DNA of 64,000 nt, taken from the NCBI GenBank assembly GCA_022834735.1, contig BQKD01000001.1, forward strand, positions 969,659 to 1,033,658, given 5' to 3'. Below the pieces are notes generated by a model. It was not told the origin of the DNA, did not search any database, and saw only the letters and a list, made by a program, of their open reading frames with translations. The translations under genes were made by a program, and so were the position numbers. This document shows positions 9,435-17,877 of this stretch, in pieces (within the stretch, counting starts at the first letter, position 1; the number at the start of each line of letters is the position of its first letter). Origin of the DNA: Erysipelotrichaceae bacterium OPF54. Lineage in GTDB: Bacteria > Bacillota_I > Bacilli_A > Erysipelotrichales > Erysipelotrichaceae.

Positions 9435-10600
9435 TGTATACGACCGGTAAATTTGCCAAGCTTGCTAATGTAAGTGAAAGAACAATTCGGTATTACGATA
9501 AAATTGGCCTTTTGAAACCCTCAATCATACAAGATAATGGTTATAGGAAATATAATGATAATGATTTTATCCGTCTTCAGAATATTCTGATATTAAAAAA
9601 GCTTGGCTTTTCATTAGAAGAAATTGAGACAATTCTGCTTGATCAAAGTTCATGGGTTGACTCTCTTCAGACCCAGATGGAACTTGTGACGCAGAAAATT
9701 AAATATTTTCAAAATATTAAAGACACTTTAGCGAAAACAATAGAAATAGTGAAGAATCAGGGAATCTCAACAGAAAAAACTCTTGAACTCTTAGCTGTTC
9801 TTTCAAAAGATGATCAATTGATCAACCAGTACAAAAATTCTAAAAATTTGAGAGTCCGAATTCATTTGCATCACCTATATTCTACCAATCCGGTTGAATG
9901 GTTTTCCTGGCTTCGCCAGCAAATTAATTTTTCGCATGTAAATCGGTTGCTTGAAGTAGGATGTGGAAATGGAGATTTATGGGTAGAAAGTAAAATCGAT
10001 TTGAGAAATAGAGAATTTTTTTTATCAGATATTTCTCAGGGTATGCTGGAAGATGCTCAACAGCGGCTAGGCGAACAATTTTCCTATATGAGCATAGATA
10101 TTGAACAAATTCCTTTTAAAATAGATTTTTTTGACTGCGTTATTGCCAATCATGTTCTGTTTTATGTTAAGGATTTGGATAAAGGGTTGAAAGAGATTCA
10201 GAGAGTTTTGAAAAGCAATGGAGTCCTTTATGCAAGTACATACAGCAATGTCCATATGAAAGAAATCACTCAATTAGCCAAGGAGTTTGATCCACGGATT
10301 ACCTTGTCTCATATGAATCTTCCGGAAAGGTTCGGCAAAGAAAACGGCGAGGAAATCCTTTCTCATTATTTTCAAAATGTCGAGAGAAGGGATTATGCAG
10401 ATACCTTGGTCATTGATCAGGCCAAGCCGATTGTCGATTATATCGTGAGCTGTCACGGAAATCAGAACGAGATCCTGAGCGGACGGATCGAAGAGTTTTA
10501 TTCTTTTATAAAAAAGAAAATTGATGATCAGGGATCGATCACGGTGACAAAAGAGGCTTGTTTATTTATTGCCACAAACAAATGTGGGAAATTGAATTAA
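9431..10600 (+). CDS. MerR-family regulator fused to SAM-dependent methyltransferase
   Basis: 389 residues. Residues 1-70 are a MerR winged helix (YTTGKFAKLANVSERTIRYY, then NGYRKYN wing), and about 75-115 the dimerising coiled coil. From about 150 there is a class I methyltransferase with motif I LLEVGCGNG (173-181), an acidic FFLSDIS, and a post-motif FDCVIANHVLFYV. This replaces the effector-binding domain usual in MerR proteins, so SAM or a methylation substrate may be the signal. The start overlaps the epimerase stop (ATGA). A textbook MerR operator-promoter lies 14 nt after its stop, before rmlA. Base composition turns GC-richer from about 10,300, inside this gene. Confidence 0.88.
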   Translation: MMYTTGKFAKLANVSERTIRYYDKIGLLKPSIIQDNGYRKYNDNDFIRLQNILILKKLGFSLEEIETILLDQSSWVDSLQTQMELVTQKIKYFQNIKDTLAKTIEIVKNQGISTEKTLELLAVLSKDDQLINQYKNSKNLRVRIHLHHLYSTNPVEWFSWLRQQINFSHVNRLLEVGCGNGDLWVESKIDLRNREFFLSDISQGMLEDAQQRLGEQFSYMSIDIEQIPFKIDFFDCVIANHVLFYVKDLDKGLKEIQRVLKSNGVLYASTYSNVHMKEITQLAKEFDPRITLSHMNLPERFGKENGEEILSHYFQNVERRDYADTLVIDQAKPIVDYIVSCHGNQNEILSGRIEEFYSFIKKKIDDQGSITVTKEACLFIATNKCGKLN

Positions 10601-10613
10601 TTTTATCAATCTG

Positions 10614-10644
10614 TTGACCCTTACGTTACGTAAGGGTTTATATT
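10614..10644 (+). promoter_or_regulatory. MerR-type promoter and operator of the rml operon
   Basis: The -35 TTGACC (10614-10619) and -10 TATATT (10639-10644) are separated by 19 bp, the over-long spacing typical of MerR-activated promoters. The spacer holds a perfect dyad, ACCCTTACG / CGTAAGGGT (10617-10625 and 10629-10637), around a TTA centre. MerR proteins bind such dyads and untwist the DNA to realign the two boxes. No comparable dyad was seen before the MerR fusion gene itself, so the rml operon is its likely target. Confidence 0.85.
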
Positions 10645-10671
10645 TATGCTTAGAATAAAAGGAGACTTACT

Positions 10672-11550
10672 ATGAAAGGTATTATTTTGGCCGGAGGGTC
10701 CGGCACCCGCTTATATCCTTTAACGAAAGTGACGAGCAAACAGCTGCTTCCGATTTACGATAAACCAATGATCTATTATCCAATGTCTATTCTGATGCAG
10801 GCAGGCATCCGGGACATCCTGATCATTTCGACGCCAGAAGATCTTCCTCGTTTCGAAGAACTGCTTGGAGACGGCCACCAGTTTGGTGTCAATCTTTCTT
10901 ATAAAGTGCAGCCTTCTCCGGACGGTCTGGCACAGGCATTTATCCTGGGCGAAGAGTTTATTGGCAACGACAGTGTGGCAATGATCCTGGGCGATAATAT
11001 TTTCAATGGTCATGGTTTGACGAAACGTCTTCGTTCGGCAGCAGAAAATGAAAATGGGGCAACCGTCTTCGGCTACTATGTAGAAGATCCGGAACGGTTT
11101 GGTGTGGTTGAATTTGACGAGAACGGAAAGGCCATTTCTCTGGAAGAGAAGCCGGCCGAACCGAAGTCCAACTATGCGGTTACGGGACTGTACTTCTACG
11201 ACAACAAGGTCGTGGAGTATGCGAAAAATCTGAAACCAAGCGCGCGTGGCGAGCTGGAGATCACAGACCTCAACAAGATCTATCTGAACAATGGAGAACT
11301 GAATGTGACCTTGCTTGGCGACGGGTTCACATGGCTCGATACGGGTACGCATGAATCGCTGGTCGATGCGACCAACTTTGTAAAAACGCTCGAAGAACAC
11401 CAGCACCGCAAGATCGCATGTCTTGAGGAAATTGCCTATGACAATGGCTGGATCGATCTCGATCAGCTCAAGAAGACATACGAGATCTACAAGAAAAACC
11501 AGTATGGCGCTTATTTGAAAAAGATCATGGACCGAAAATATATCAAATAG
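10672..11550 (+). CDS. rmlA: Glucose-1-phosphate thymidylyltransferase RmlA
   Basis: 292 residues, the normal RmlA length. It converts glucose-1-phosphate and dTTP to dTDP-glucose, the first step to dTDP-L-rhamnose. The signature [11 protein letters not shown] starts at residue 8, followed by [15 protein letters not shown], and [12 protein letters not shown] is the late conserved segment. AAAGGAG lies 8 nt before the ATG. It is the first gene after the MerR-type promoter and is followed 12 nt later by rmlC. Codon use is GC-richer than the glycosyltransferase genes upstream. Confidence 0.97.
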   Translation: MKGIILAGGSGTRLYPLTKVTSKQLLPIYDKPMIYYPMSILMQAGIRDILIISTPEDLPRFEELLGDGHQFGVNLSYKVQPSPDGLAQAFILGEEFIGNDSVAMILGDNIFNGHGLTKRLRSAAENENGATVFGYYVEDPERFGVVEFDENGKAISLEEKPAEPKSNYAVTGLYFYDNKVVEYAKNLKPSARGELEITDLNKIYLNNGELNVTLLGDGFTWLDTGTHESLVDATNFVKTLEEHQHRKIACLEEIAYDNGWIDLDQLKKTYEIYKKNQYGAYLKKIMDRKYIK

Positions 11551-11561
11551 GAGGAGACACA

Positions 11562-12137
11562 ATGAAAGTAACAGAAACAAAAATTCCTGGCGTGCTGATC
11601 GTCGATACGGATGTATTCGGAGATCACAGAGGATACTTTACAGAAACCTATTCAAAACCAAAATATAAAAAAATGGGAATTGGTGTCGAGTTCGTTCAGG
11701 ACAATATGTCTTTCAGTGCGCAGGAAGGCACTTTGAGAGGTCTGCACTGGCAGAATCCGCCGTATGCGCAGTCCAAGCTCGTTTCGTGTACAAAAGGGCG
11801 CGTAATCGATGTGGCCGTGGATATCCGCAAAGGAAGCCCGACCTTCGGACAGTGGGTGAGTGTCGAACTGTCAGAAGACAACCACAGACAGTTCTTTATT
11901 CCGCAGGGGTTTGCCCATGGATTCCTTACCCTGACTCCGGATGTCGAGTTCCGCTATAAGGTCGATAATGTGTACAACAAGGAGTCGGAAGGTGGAATGC
12001 GCTATGATGATCCGACCGTCAATGTGGACTGGGGAACGCTTCTGGAAGGGCTCGAGCCTGTATTGAGCGAGAAAGATGAGCATGGCCCTAAGCTGGAGGA
12101 TTCGGATAATCAGTTTGTGTATGGAAAAAATTGTTAA
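11562..12137 (+). CDS. rmlC: dTDP-4-dehydrorhamnose 3,5-epimerase RmlC
   Basis: 191 residues, a cupin epimerase that inverts C3 and C5 of dTDP-4-keto-6-deoxyglucose. Visible motifs include DHRGYFTETY, LRGLHWQNPP with the catalytic histidine, and FIPQGFAHGFL. GGAGGAG precedes the ATG by 6 nt. The gene for the GtrA-like flippase starts inside its last codons (17-nt overlap), so the pathway genes and the gtr cassette are co-transcribed. Confidence 0.96.
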   Translation: MKVTETKIPGVLIVDTDVFGDHRGYFTETYSKPKYKKMGIGVEFVQDNMSFSAQEGTLRGLHWQNPPYAQSKLVSCTKGRVIDVAVDIRKGSPTFGQWVSVELSEDNHRQFFIPQGFAHGFLTLTPDVEFRYKVDNVYNKESEGGMRYDDPTVNVDWGTLLEGLEPVLSEKDEHGPKLEDSDNQFVYGKNC

Positions 12138-12534
12138 GCTTTACGAAAAAAACAAGGAAATCATCAATTATCTCATATTCGGTGTACTGACTACGGTCGT
12201 GAATATTGTGGTATTTGCGGTTTGCGCCGACGGGCTAAAAATTCAATACCTAATTTCGAATGTTGTGGCATGGGTCGCAAGCGTTCTGTTTGCCTATGTG
12301 ACAAATAGAAAATATGTGTTTGAGTCCAATTCGGAAGAAATAGGAAAAGAAATGACAAAATTCTTTTCTTCCCGTTTGTCCACTCTTGCTCTGGATATGA
12401 TCGTTATGTGGCTTCTGGTTGATGTATTGACAGCCAATAATCTGGTAGCCAAGGTATTTGCGAATGTGCTTGTCGTTATCGCAAATTATATATTAAGCAA
12501 ACTGTTTGTATTCAAAAAGGGAGGAAAACAATGA
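12121..12534 (+). CDS. gtrA: GtrA-family membrane protein (glycosyl-lipid flippase candidate)
   Basis: 137 residues with four hydrophobic spans, starting NYLIFGVLTTVVNIV, and FAYVTNRKYVF between spans 2 and 3, the GtrA signature. GtrA proteins are thought to flip undecaprenyl-phosphate-glucose to the outer face. The ATG at 12121 is chosen because upstream in-frame codons belong to rmlC and no membrane helix would start earlier; the ribosome site is weak, which suggests coupling to rmlC translation. It overlaps gtrB by four bases (ATGA). Confidence 0.88.
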   Translation: MEKIVKLYEKNKEIINYLIFGVLTTVVNIVVFAVCADGLKIQYLISNVVAWVASVLFAYVTNRKYVFESNSEEIGKEMTKFFSSRLSTLALDMIVMWLLVDVLTANNLVAKVFANVLVVIANYILSKLFVFKKGGKQ

Positions 12535-13475
12535 AAGAAAAAATCAGTGTAATCGTTCCTTGCTATAACGAAGAGGAAGCTTTGCCCTATTTCTATGATG
12601 CGATCATCAATACGGCAGAACAAATGAATGATTTCGATTTTGAATTTATCTTTGTGAATGATGGTTCGAAAGATCGGACCTTGGAACTATCCAAGCAATT
12701 GGCAAAAAAAGATCACAGAGTAAAATATGTATCTTTTTCACGAAATTTTGGAAAAGAAGCTGCGATTTATGCCGGTCTGGAAAACAGTACCGGAGACTAT
12801 TGCGTATTGATGGATGCTGATTTGCAGGATCCTCCTGCATTGCTTCCGGAAATGATGGAAGCCATTCAGAAAGAAGGATATGACAGCGCAGCAACGCGGC
12901 GGGTCACCCGAAAAGGGGAGCCTCCGATCCGTTCCTTTTTTGCCCGGATGTTTTATCGAATCATTAACAAGATTTCGGATGCCGATATTGTTGACGGAGC
13001 CCGGGATTACCGGTTAATGAAAAGAGATATGGTGAACACGATCCTTGATATGAAAGAATATAACCGCTTTTCGAAAGGAATTTTCGGATGGATCGGATAT
13101 GACACAAAATGGATCGAGTTCGAAAATGTGGAACGTGTGGCAGGAGAAACAAAATGGTCATTCTGGAAATTGTTCAAATATTCTCTGGAAGGCATTACTG
13201 CGTTTAGCATCGCCCCTCTTCAGATCGCTTCGATCTTTGGAATCCTATTTTCTCTTGTGGCATTTGTAATGATTATCGTGATCATCATTCGGACTTTGGT
13301 ATTTGGGGATCCGGTAAGTGGCTGGCCTTCTCTTGTCTGCATCATCATGCTGATTGGCGGTGTGCAGTTATTGTCTATTGGTATATTAGGACAGTATTTA
13401 TCAAAGACTTATCTGGAAACGAAGAAGAGGCCGATCTACATTGCGAAGGAAACGAATGTTGAGGTGAAGGAATGA
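12531..13475 (+). CDS. gtrB: GtrB-like undecaprenyl-phosphate glucosyltransferase
   Basis: 314 residues. It has an N-terminal GT2 domain of the dolichyl-phosphate mannosyltransferase type (VIVPCYNEEEALP, VNDGSKDRT, DADLQDPP) and two C-terminal membrane spans ending in a short basic cytoplasmic tail. Such enzymes load glucose (or GlcNAc) onto undecaprenyl phosphate. The second gene of the gtrA-gtrB-gtrII cassette, joined by four-base overlaps on both sides. The exact sugar cannot be fixed from sequence; UDP-glucose is the common donor. Confidence 0.9.
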   Translation: MKEKISVIVPCYNEEEALPYFYDAIINTAEQMNDFDFEFIFVNDGSKDRTLELSKQLAKKDHRVKYVSFSRNFGKEAAIYAGLENSTGDYCVLMDADLQDPPALLPEMMEAIQKEGYDSAATRRVTRKGEPPIRSFFARMFYRIINKISDADIVDGARDYRLMKRDMVNTILDMKEYNRFSKGIFGWIGYDTKWIEFENVERVAGETKWSFWKLFKYSLEGITAFSIAPLQIASIFGILFSLVAFVMIIVIIIRTLVFGDPVSGWPSLVCIIMLIGGVQLLSIGILGQYLSKTYLETKKRPIYIAKETNVEVKE

Positions 13476-15031
13476 GAACTCATAATTACTCTAAAAATCA
13501 AAATAGTAGTATTTTTGAATTTTATAAAAGCCGATTGGATCTTGTTTTATTTGCTTCACTCATAACAATCGTTATTTATTTGCCTCAGGCTTATAGTTTA
13601 TCGATTCAAATAGATACTGAAACGCTTATTAATGGTGCTCACTCGTTAAATTGGCTAGAAATAGGAAGGTTTGGTCTTCATTTTGTTCAAAAATTTTTAA
13701 CTTTATGGAATTATAATCCCTATTTTTCAGGATGCTTAATGCTCATCTTTTTCTGCTTAAGCGCATTATTGTGGATCTATTTATACAATTACTTATCGTG
13801 TGGGCAAAAGAGATTTAATTATTATTTGTTTATTCTTATATATTTGACTAATCCAATTTGGGCCAGTCAGTTTTATTTTTCATTACAGCAAGCGGCTATT
13901 TGCTTGGTAATGTGTCTCTTAAGCGTCGGCATTTATCTGCAGTTTTCTATTTATAAAACTGACAATAGAATTGAAAAGATATTTAAATTATTATTAATTA
14001 TTTGTGTTTTGACTTTAGTTTTTGCCAGCTATCAGGCATTTGTATCAGTCTACGCTGTAGCTGTTTCATTTGGATTGTTGCTTGGATATCAAAGCAATTA
14101 TTTAGGAGAAAAAACAAAATCCTTTTTGTCGAGAGGGTTAATGATTATTGGAACAGGAATAATTTGTTTCGTCTTGTATTTATTTCTTCTAAAATTCTTT
14201 CCTCAAACTAATTATCTAGAAAGTATGGTTTATTGGAAAAATGGCTTTATAAATACAGTCCATAATTTATGGGAAATTGCAAAATTAGTATTTAGTGGTA
14301 TTAAGTTTTATTATGGTATATTTGTGGCTTTGGGACTGATAATTGCATTGTTAAAAATAGTTAGCAATAAAATTTCATGGCAAAGAAAAGCAATTGAGAT
14401 TTCTTTAATTATTATACTTGTTGTTTCCAGCATGTTAATGTTTTTATATATAGGAAATACACCTGTATTTAGAGCTCAAATTGCAGTTCCATTATTCACA
14501 GCATGCTTTTTATCATATGTTTTTTATAGCGAAACGTATAAGCGTTATAAAATAGAACGTTTAATGATTTGTATTATCTCTTGGACATTAATTATACCGG
14601 TATTTGTTAATACCAAAGTGACTACAAGTCTATTTTATGTTGATGAAATGAGAGATGTACAAGATCGCGCATTAGCACAGCAGATTAATTTTGAAATTCA
14701 GAAAATATCTACTGACCCTTCCATTAAAAACTTATATATTATCGGAAAGAAAGATTTGTCCCTTAATGCATCAACGCAGGAAGCAATAAATTTAGGAGTT
14801 GAAATGTTTCCAGCATCTGGTTTTAATTGGGATTACAGTCCAATGAATATATCTGGTGTATCGGGACGAGCCACAGCATACATAAACGCTGTTTGTGGAA
14901 CTAATTATTATGGATTAGATAATACATTTAAAGAAGAAGCAGAAGCTTTATCACGCACCATGCCTAACTTTCCTAAGGAAGGATCCGTTATTCAAGGAAA
15001 TGGATTTTATGTAGTAAAATTATCAGATTAA
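13472..15031 (+). CDS. GtrII-like membrane glucosyltransferase
   Basis: 519 residues with roughly ten hydrophobic spans and a soluble C-terminal part of about 110 residues. The layout and the early IDTETLINGAHSLNW acidic loop match the GtrII/Glucos_trans_II family, which moves glucose from undecaprenyl phosphate onto a finished polysaccharide outside the membrane. Its AT-rich codon use (many TTA, ATA, AAT) differs clearly from rmlA/rmlC before and rmlB/rmlD after, suggesting recent exchange as the serotype-determining gene of the cassette. It overlaps gtrB (ATGA). Confidence 0.8.
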   Translation: MRTHNYSKNQNSSIFEFYKSRLDLVLFASLITIVIYLPQAYSLSIQIDTETLINGAHSLNWLEIGRFGLHFVQKFLTLWNYNPYFSGCLMLIFFCLSALLWIYLYNYLSCGQKRFNYYLFILIYLTNPIWASQFYFSLQQAAICLVMCLLSVGIYLQFSIYKTDNRIEKIFKLLLIICVLTLVFASYQAFVSVYAVAVSFGLLLGYQSNYLGEKTKSFLSRGLMIIGTGIICFVLYLFLLKFFPQTNYLESMVYWKNGFINTVHNLWEIAKLVFSGIKFYYGIFVALGLIIALLKIVSNKISWQRKAIEISLIIILVVSSMLMFLYIGNTPVFRAQIAVPLFTACFLSYVFYSETYKRYKIERLMICIISWTLIIPVFVNTKVTTSLFYVDEMRDVQDRALAQQINFEIQKISTDPSIKNLYIIGKKDLSLNASTQEAINLGVEMFPASGFNWDYSPMNISGVSGRATAYINAVCGTNYYGLDNTFKEEAEALSRTMPNFPKEGSVIQGNGFYVVKLSD

Positions 15032-15050
15032 AGAATGTCAATATGTCTTT

Positions 15051-15079
15051 TTTAAAAGGTGAATTTTAAAATTTATAAT
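15051..15079 (+). promoter_or_regulatory. Possible internal promoter before rmlB
   Basis: TTTAAA (15051-15056), a 17-bp spacer and TATAAT (15074-15079) precede rmlB, with the AGGAGG ribosome site downstream. This would let rmlB-rmlD be expressed even if the upstream cassette changes. The region is AT-rich, so a chance match is possible. Confidence 0.4.
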
Positions 15080-15106
15080 ATTTAATATCAATAGGAGGAA
15101 AACAAT

Positions 15107-16141
15107 ATGAAATTTTTAGTAACTGGAGGCGCCGGATTTATCGGTGCAAACTTTGTAGAGTATATGGTCAATAAGTATCCGGAAGATGAAATTATCAACC
15201 TGGATGCGCTGACTTATGCAGGAAACCTGGAAACTTTGAAAAATGTGGAAGATAAACCGAACTACAAATTTATCAAAGGCGATATTGCAGATCGTGAATT
15301 CATTTTTGATTTATTTGAAAAGGAAAAACCGGATGTTGTTGTGAACTTTGCGGCAGAAAGCCATGTTGACCGTTCTATTGAAGATCCTGAAATCTTTGTT
15401 AAAACGAATGTGATGGGAACAACTACGCTACTCGATGCCTGTGTGAAATACGGTATCAAAAGATATCATCAGGTTTCTACGGATGAAGTGTACGGAGATC
15501 TTCCGTTAGACCGTCCGGACCTGTTCTTTACAGAAAGCACGCCGCTGCATACATCTTCGCCGTATTCGTCGTCAAAAGCTTCTGCGGACCTGTTCGTCAT
15601 GGCCTATGGCCGCACATACGGGCTGCCTGTAACCATTTCAAGATGCTCCAATAACTATGGTCCTTATCAGTTCCCTGAAAAACTGATCCCGCTGATCATT
15701 TCACGTGCTTTGAATGATGAAACGATTCCTGTTTACGGCACGGGAGAAAATGTTCGTGACTGGCTCCATGTGTACGATCATTGTGTAGCGATCGACATGA
15801 TCCTTCGTCAGGGAAAAGAAGGGGAAGTATACAACATTGGCGGACACAATGAACGGACGAACCTTGAAGTGGTCAAGACTGTATTGAGAGCTTTGAACAA
15901 ACCGGAAAGCCTCATTACTTATGTAACAGACCGCAAGGGTCATGATATGCGTTATGCGATCGATCCGACAAAAATGGAAACGGAACTGGGATGGAAGCCT
16001 GTCTACACATTTGATACGGGAATTCCTCAGACGATCGAATGGTACCTGAACAATAAAGACTGGTGGGAAAACATCGTGTCTGGCGAATACCAGAACTATT
16101 TTCAGAAAATGTATGTGGACAAAGGAAGAGTGGAAGAATAA
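15107..16141 (+). CDS. rmlB: dTDP-glucose 4,6-dehydratase RmlB
   Basis: 344 residues, the usual RmlB length. An extended SDR with GGAGFIGANF at residues 7-16, the STDEVYGD segment with the catalytic Thr-Asp-Glu, YSSSKA carrying the YxxxK pair and NNYGPYQFPEKL. It makes dTDP-4-keto-6-deoxyglucose from dTDP-glucose. ATAGGAGGAAAACAAT precedes the ATG. It is separated from rmlA/rmlC by the gtr cassette, and overlaps rmlD by one base (TAATG). Confidence 0.97.
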   Translation: MKFLVTGGAGFIGANFVEYMVNKYPEDEIINLDALTYAGNLETLKNVEDKPNYKFIKGDIADREFIFDLFEKEKPDVVVNFAAESHVDRSIEDPEIFVKTNVMGTTTLLDACVKYGIKRYHQVSTDEVYGDLPLDRPDLFFTESTPLHTSSPYSSSKASADLFVMAYGRTYGLPVTISRCSNNYGPYQFPEKLIPLIISRALNDETIPVYGTGENVRDWLHVYDHCVAIDMILRQGKEGEVYNIGGHNERTNLEVVKTVLRALNKPESLITYVTDRKGHDMRYAIDPTKMETELGWKPVYTFDTGIPQTIEWYLNNKDWWENIVSGEYQNYFQKMYVDKGRVEE

Positions 16142-16998
16142 TGAAGATCCTGGTAACTGGCGTAAAAGGACAGCTTGGTTTTGATGTTGTCAATGAAGCC
16201 GAAAAACGTGGAATCGAAGCCGTAGGCGTCGATATTGATGAAATGGACATTACCAATCAGGAACAGGTGGAAAAAGTAATCAAAGCCGGAAACTATGATT
16301 GTGTAGTCCATTGTGCAGCCTGGACAGCTGTCGACAAAGGCGAGGAGCCGGAACTGTTCGAAAAGGTCCGTGCAGTCAATGCATTAGGAACAAAATATAT
16401 CAATGACGTATGCAAGGAACTCAACATCCCGATCATGTATTTTTCCACCGATTACGTGTTCAATGGAGAAGGAGAAACGCCTTGGAACGAATATGATGAG
16501 TTCGAACCGCTCAATGTGTACGGAATCACGAAAGGCGAAGGAGAAAAATATGTTCTGGAAAATCCAAAGCATTTTATCATCCGTATTGCCTGGGTATTCG
16601 GAAAGAACGGAAACAACTTTATCAAAACAATGCTTCGTCTTGGCAAAGAGCGCGGGGCAGTCAGCGTAGTCAATGATCAGATCGGTCTTCCGACCTATAC
16701 ATACGATCTGGCCCGTCTGGTAGTGGATATGATCGAAACCGAAGAGTATGGAACATATCATGCGACAAACTCCGGAGACTTCATTTCGTGGTATGATTTT
16801 GCCAAAGAAATTTTTGATCAGGCAGGCATGGAAGTGGAAGTGACTCCGGTCGACTCTTCGCAGTTTCCTGCCAAAGCAAAACGTCCTCACAATTCGAGAA
16901 TGAATCAGACAGAACTCGATAAACACGGTTTCACAAGACTTCCGGACTGGAAGGATGCGCTGCACCGTTATCTGCAGGTAATTGAAGTAATTGATTAA
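16141..16998 (+). CDS. rmlD: dTDP-4-dehydrorhamnose reductase RmlD
   Basis: 285 residues from the ATG at 16141, which shares a base with the rmlB stop; in-frame codons further upstream lie within rmlB. Motifs: VTGVKGQLG (NADPH loop), CAAWTAVD, STDYVFNG and YGITKGEGE with the catalytic tyrosine and lysine. It reduces dTDP-4-keto-L-rhamnose to dTDP-L-rhamnose, the last step of the pathway. A strong terminator follows 15 nt after its stop, ending the polysaccharide operon. Confidence 0.96.
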   Translation: MKILVTGVKGQLGFDVVNEAEKRGIEAVGVDIDEMDITNQEQVEKVIKAGNYDCVVHCAAWTAVDKGEEPELFEKVRAVNALGTKYINDVCKELNIPIMYFSTDYVFNGEGETPWNEYDEFEPLNVYGITKGEGEKYVLENPKHFIIRIAWVFGKNGNNFIKTMLRLGKERGAVSVVNDQIGLPTYTYDLARLVVDMIETEEYGTYHATNSGDFISWYDFAKEIFDQAGMEVEVTPVDSSQFPAKAKRPHNSRMNQTELDKHGFTRLPDWKDALHRYLQVIEVID

Positions 16999-17013
16999 AA
17001 CAAATAAAAAAGG

Positions 17014-17057
17014 AAAGGTATTGGGAAAATGATAGGATCATTTCCGATACCTTTTTT
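17014..17057 (+). terminator. Rho-independent terminator after rmlD
   Basis: AAAGGTATTGGGAAAATGAT pairs with ATCATTTCCGATACCTTT (one G-U and a bulge) around an AGG loop, followed by a T run. The T run overlaps the left target-site duplication of the transposon that begins at 17060. Confidence 0.9.
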
Positions 17058-17070
17058 TATGTAGAGCGTC
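17054..17070 (+). repeat. Left end of the DDE/ATPase transposon: TSD plus terminal repeat
   Basis: Target duplication TTTTTA (17054-17059) followed by terminal repeat TGTAGAGCGTC (17060-17070). The duplication copies part of the terminator T run, so the homopolymer leaves slight doubt about the exact border. Confidence 0.7.
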
Positions 17071-17100
17071 GTCCTGCTATCCTCGCTTATTTATAAAGAC

Positions 17101-17156
17101 AAGCAGAATAAATTCATCATCGATCATTTCACGATGAATTTATTCTGCTTTTTTTC
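17101..17156 (+). terminator. Hairpin terminator inside transposon left end
   Basis: A perfect 18-bp stem (17101-17118 with 17133-17150, starting AAGCAGAATAAATTC) is followed by seven Ts. It would stop host transcription from entering the transposition genes from the left. Confidence 0.85.
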
Positions 17157-17271
17157 GTCACATTATTTTCATTTTATGAGATGATTGACATGGAAAGGTG
17201 TTAGGCGCAAAAAAAGAGAGAGCCCTAATTGTTTTGCGAACAAACTCTCTCCCGTCCTAACGAACAATTTT

Positions 17272-17811
17272 ATGATAATCAATTTTTCGGCTTTCGACAA
17301 CCCTTTTTCGCATGATTTATCCTGCCCGTCCTGCGGGGCGCGCGGCCAGATGCTCGATTACTCATCCTACTCCCGTTTCTGCCTCTCTCCTTCCAATCCG
17401 ACAAAACGCTTACGGGTTCGTGTCGTTTTTTGTCCTTCCTGCGGCTCCTATCATACCATACTCCCTTATGATGCCCGTCCGTTTTCTTCGTTTTCCTATC
17501 CTTTTATTTTTGAAGTGCTCTTTCAGTACTGCTGCGGACCTTGTGCCGGCAACAAGTCGAGAACGGCTGCGCTTTTTGATATTTCCAGAACGACCCTGCG
17601 CCGATGGATCGACCGCTATTCCTCTCTGCTTTTCCTCTCCTGTATCATGATCCGCGATCTTGACCGTAGCCCGTATGATCTTCTTGCTCATATCCGTTCT
17701 TCTATGCATGCCTTTCTGAAGAGTTTTCTTCGTTTTCATGAATGCGCCTATTTTTCGCCTCACACTATTTTATCTGCACCCTTTGTCTATGGTCTTTTTT
17801 CTCCTTCCTGA
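17272..17811 (+). CDS. Zinc-finger transposon accessory protein (DUF6431-like)
   Basis: 179 residues from ATG 17272. Two CxxC pairs are visible: CPSCGARG near residue 18 and CPSCGSYHTILP near residue 58, followed by a helical segment SRTTLRRWIDRY that looks like a helix-turn-helix. This cysteine-rich N-terminus with an ILP motif matches the DUF6431 family, often found beside transposase genes. The likely role is DNA-end binding or regulation of transposition; this is inference. Upstream (17198-17262) a nested inverted repeat (GTTAGG..CCTAAC outside GAGAGAG..CTCTCTC) may structure its leader. Sixty-six bases separate it from the transposase start. Confidence 0.65.
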   Translation: MIINFSAFDNPFSHDLSCPSCGARGQMLDYSSYSRFCLSPSNPTKRLRVRVVFCPSCGSYHTILPYDARPFSSFSYPFIFEVLFQYCCGPCAGNKSRTAALFDISRTTLRRWIDRYSSLLFLSCIMIRDLDRSPYDLLAHIRSSMHAFLKSFLRFHECAYFSPHTILSAPFVYGLFSPS

Positions 17812-17877
17812 ATCATTTGTCCGTCGCTTTCCTCTTTTTAGCCCGGTACAGTAATCTCAAAGGAGGATTCTGCTTTA

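Noticed and set aside
10720-11580. 286-codon minus-strand open frame opposite rmlA
   Set aside because: A shadow of the rmlA gene: it has no ribosome site, its composition is unlike a protein, and rmlA has full family motifs.
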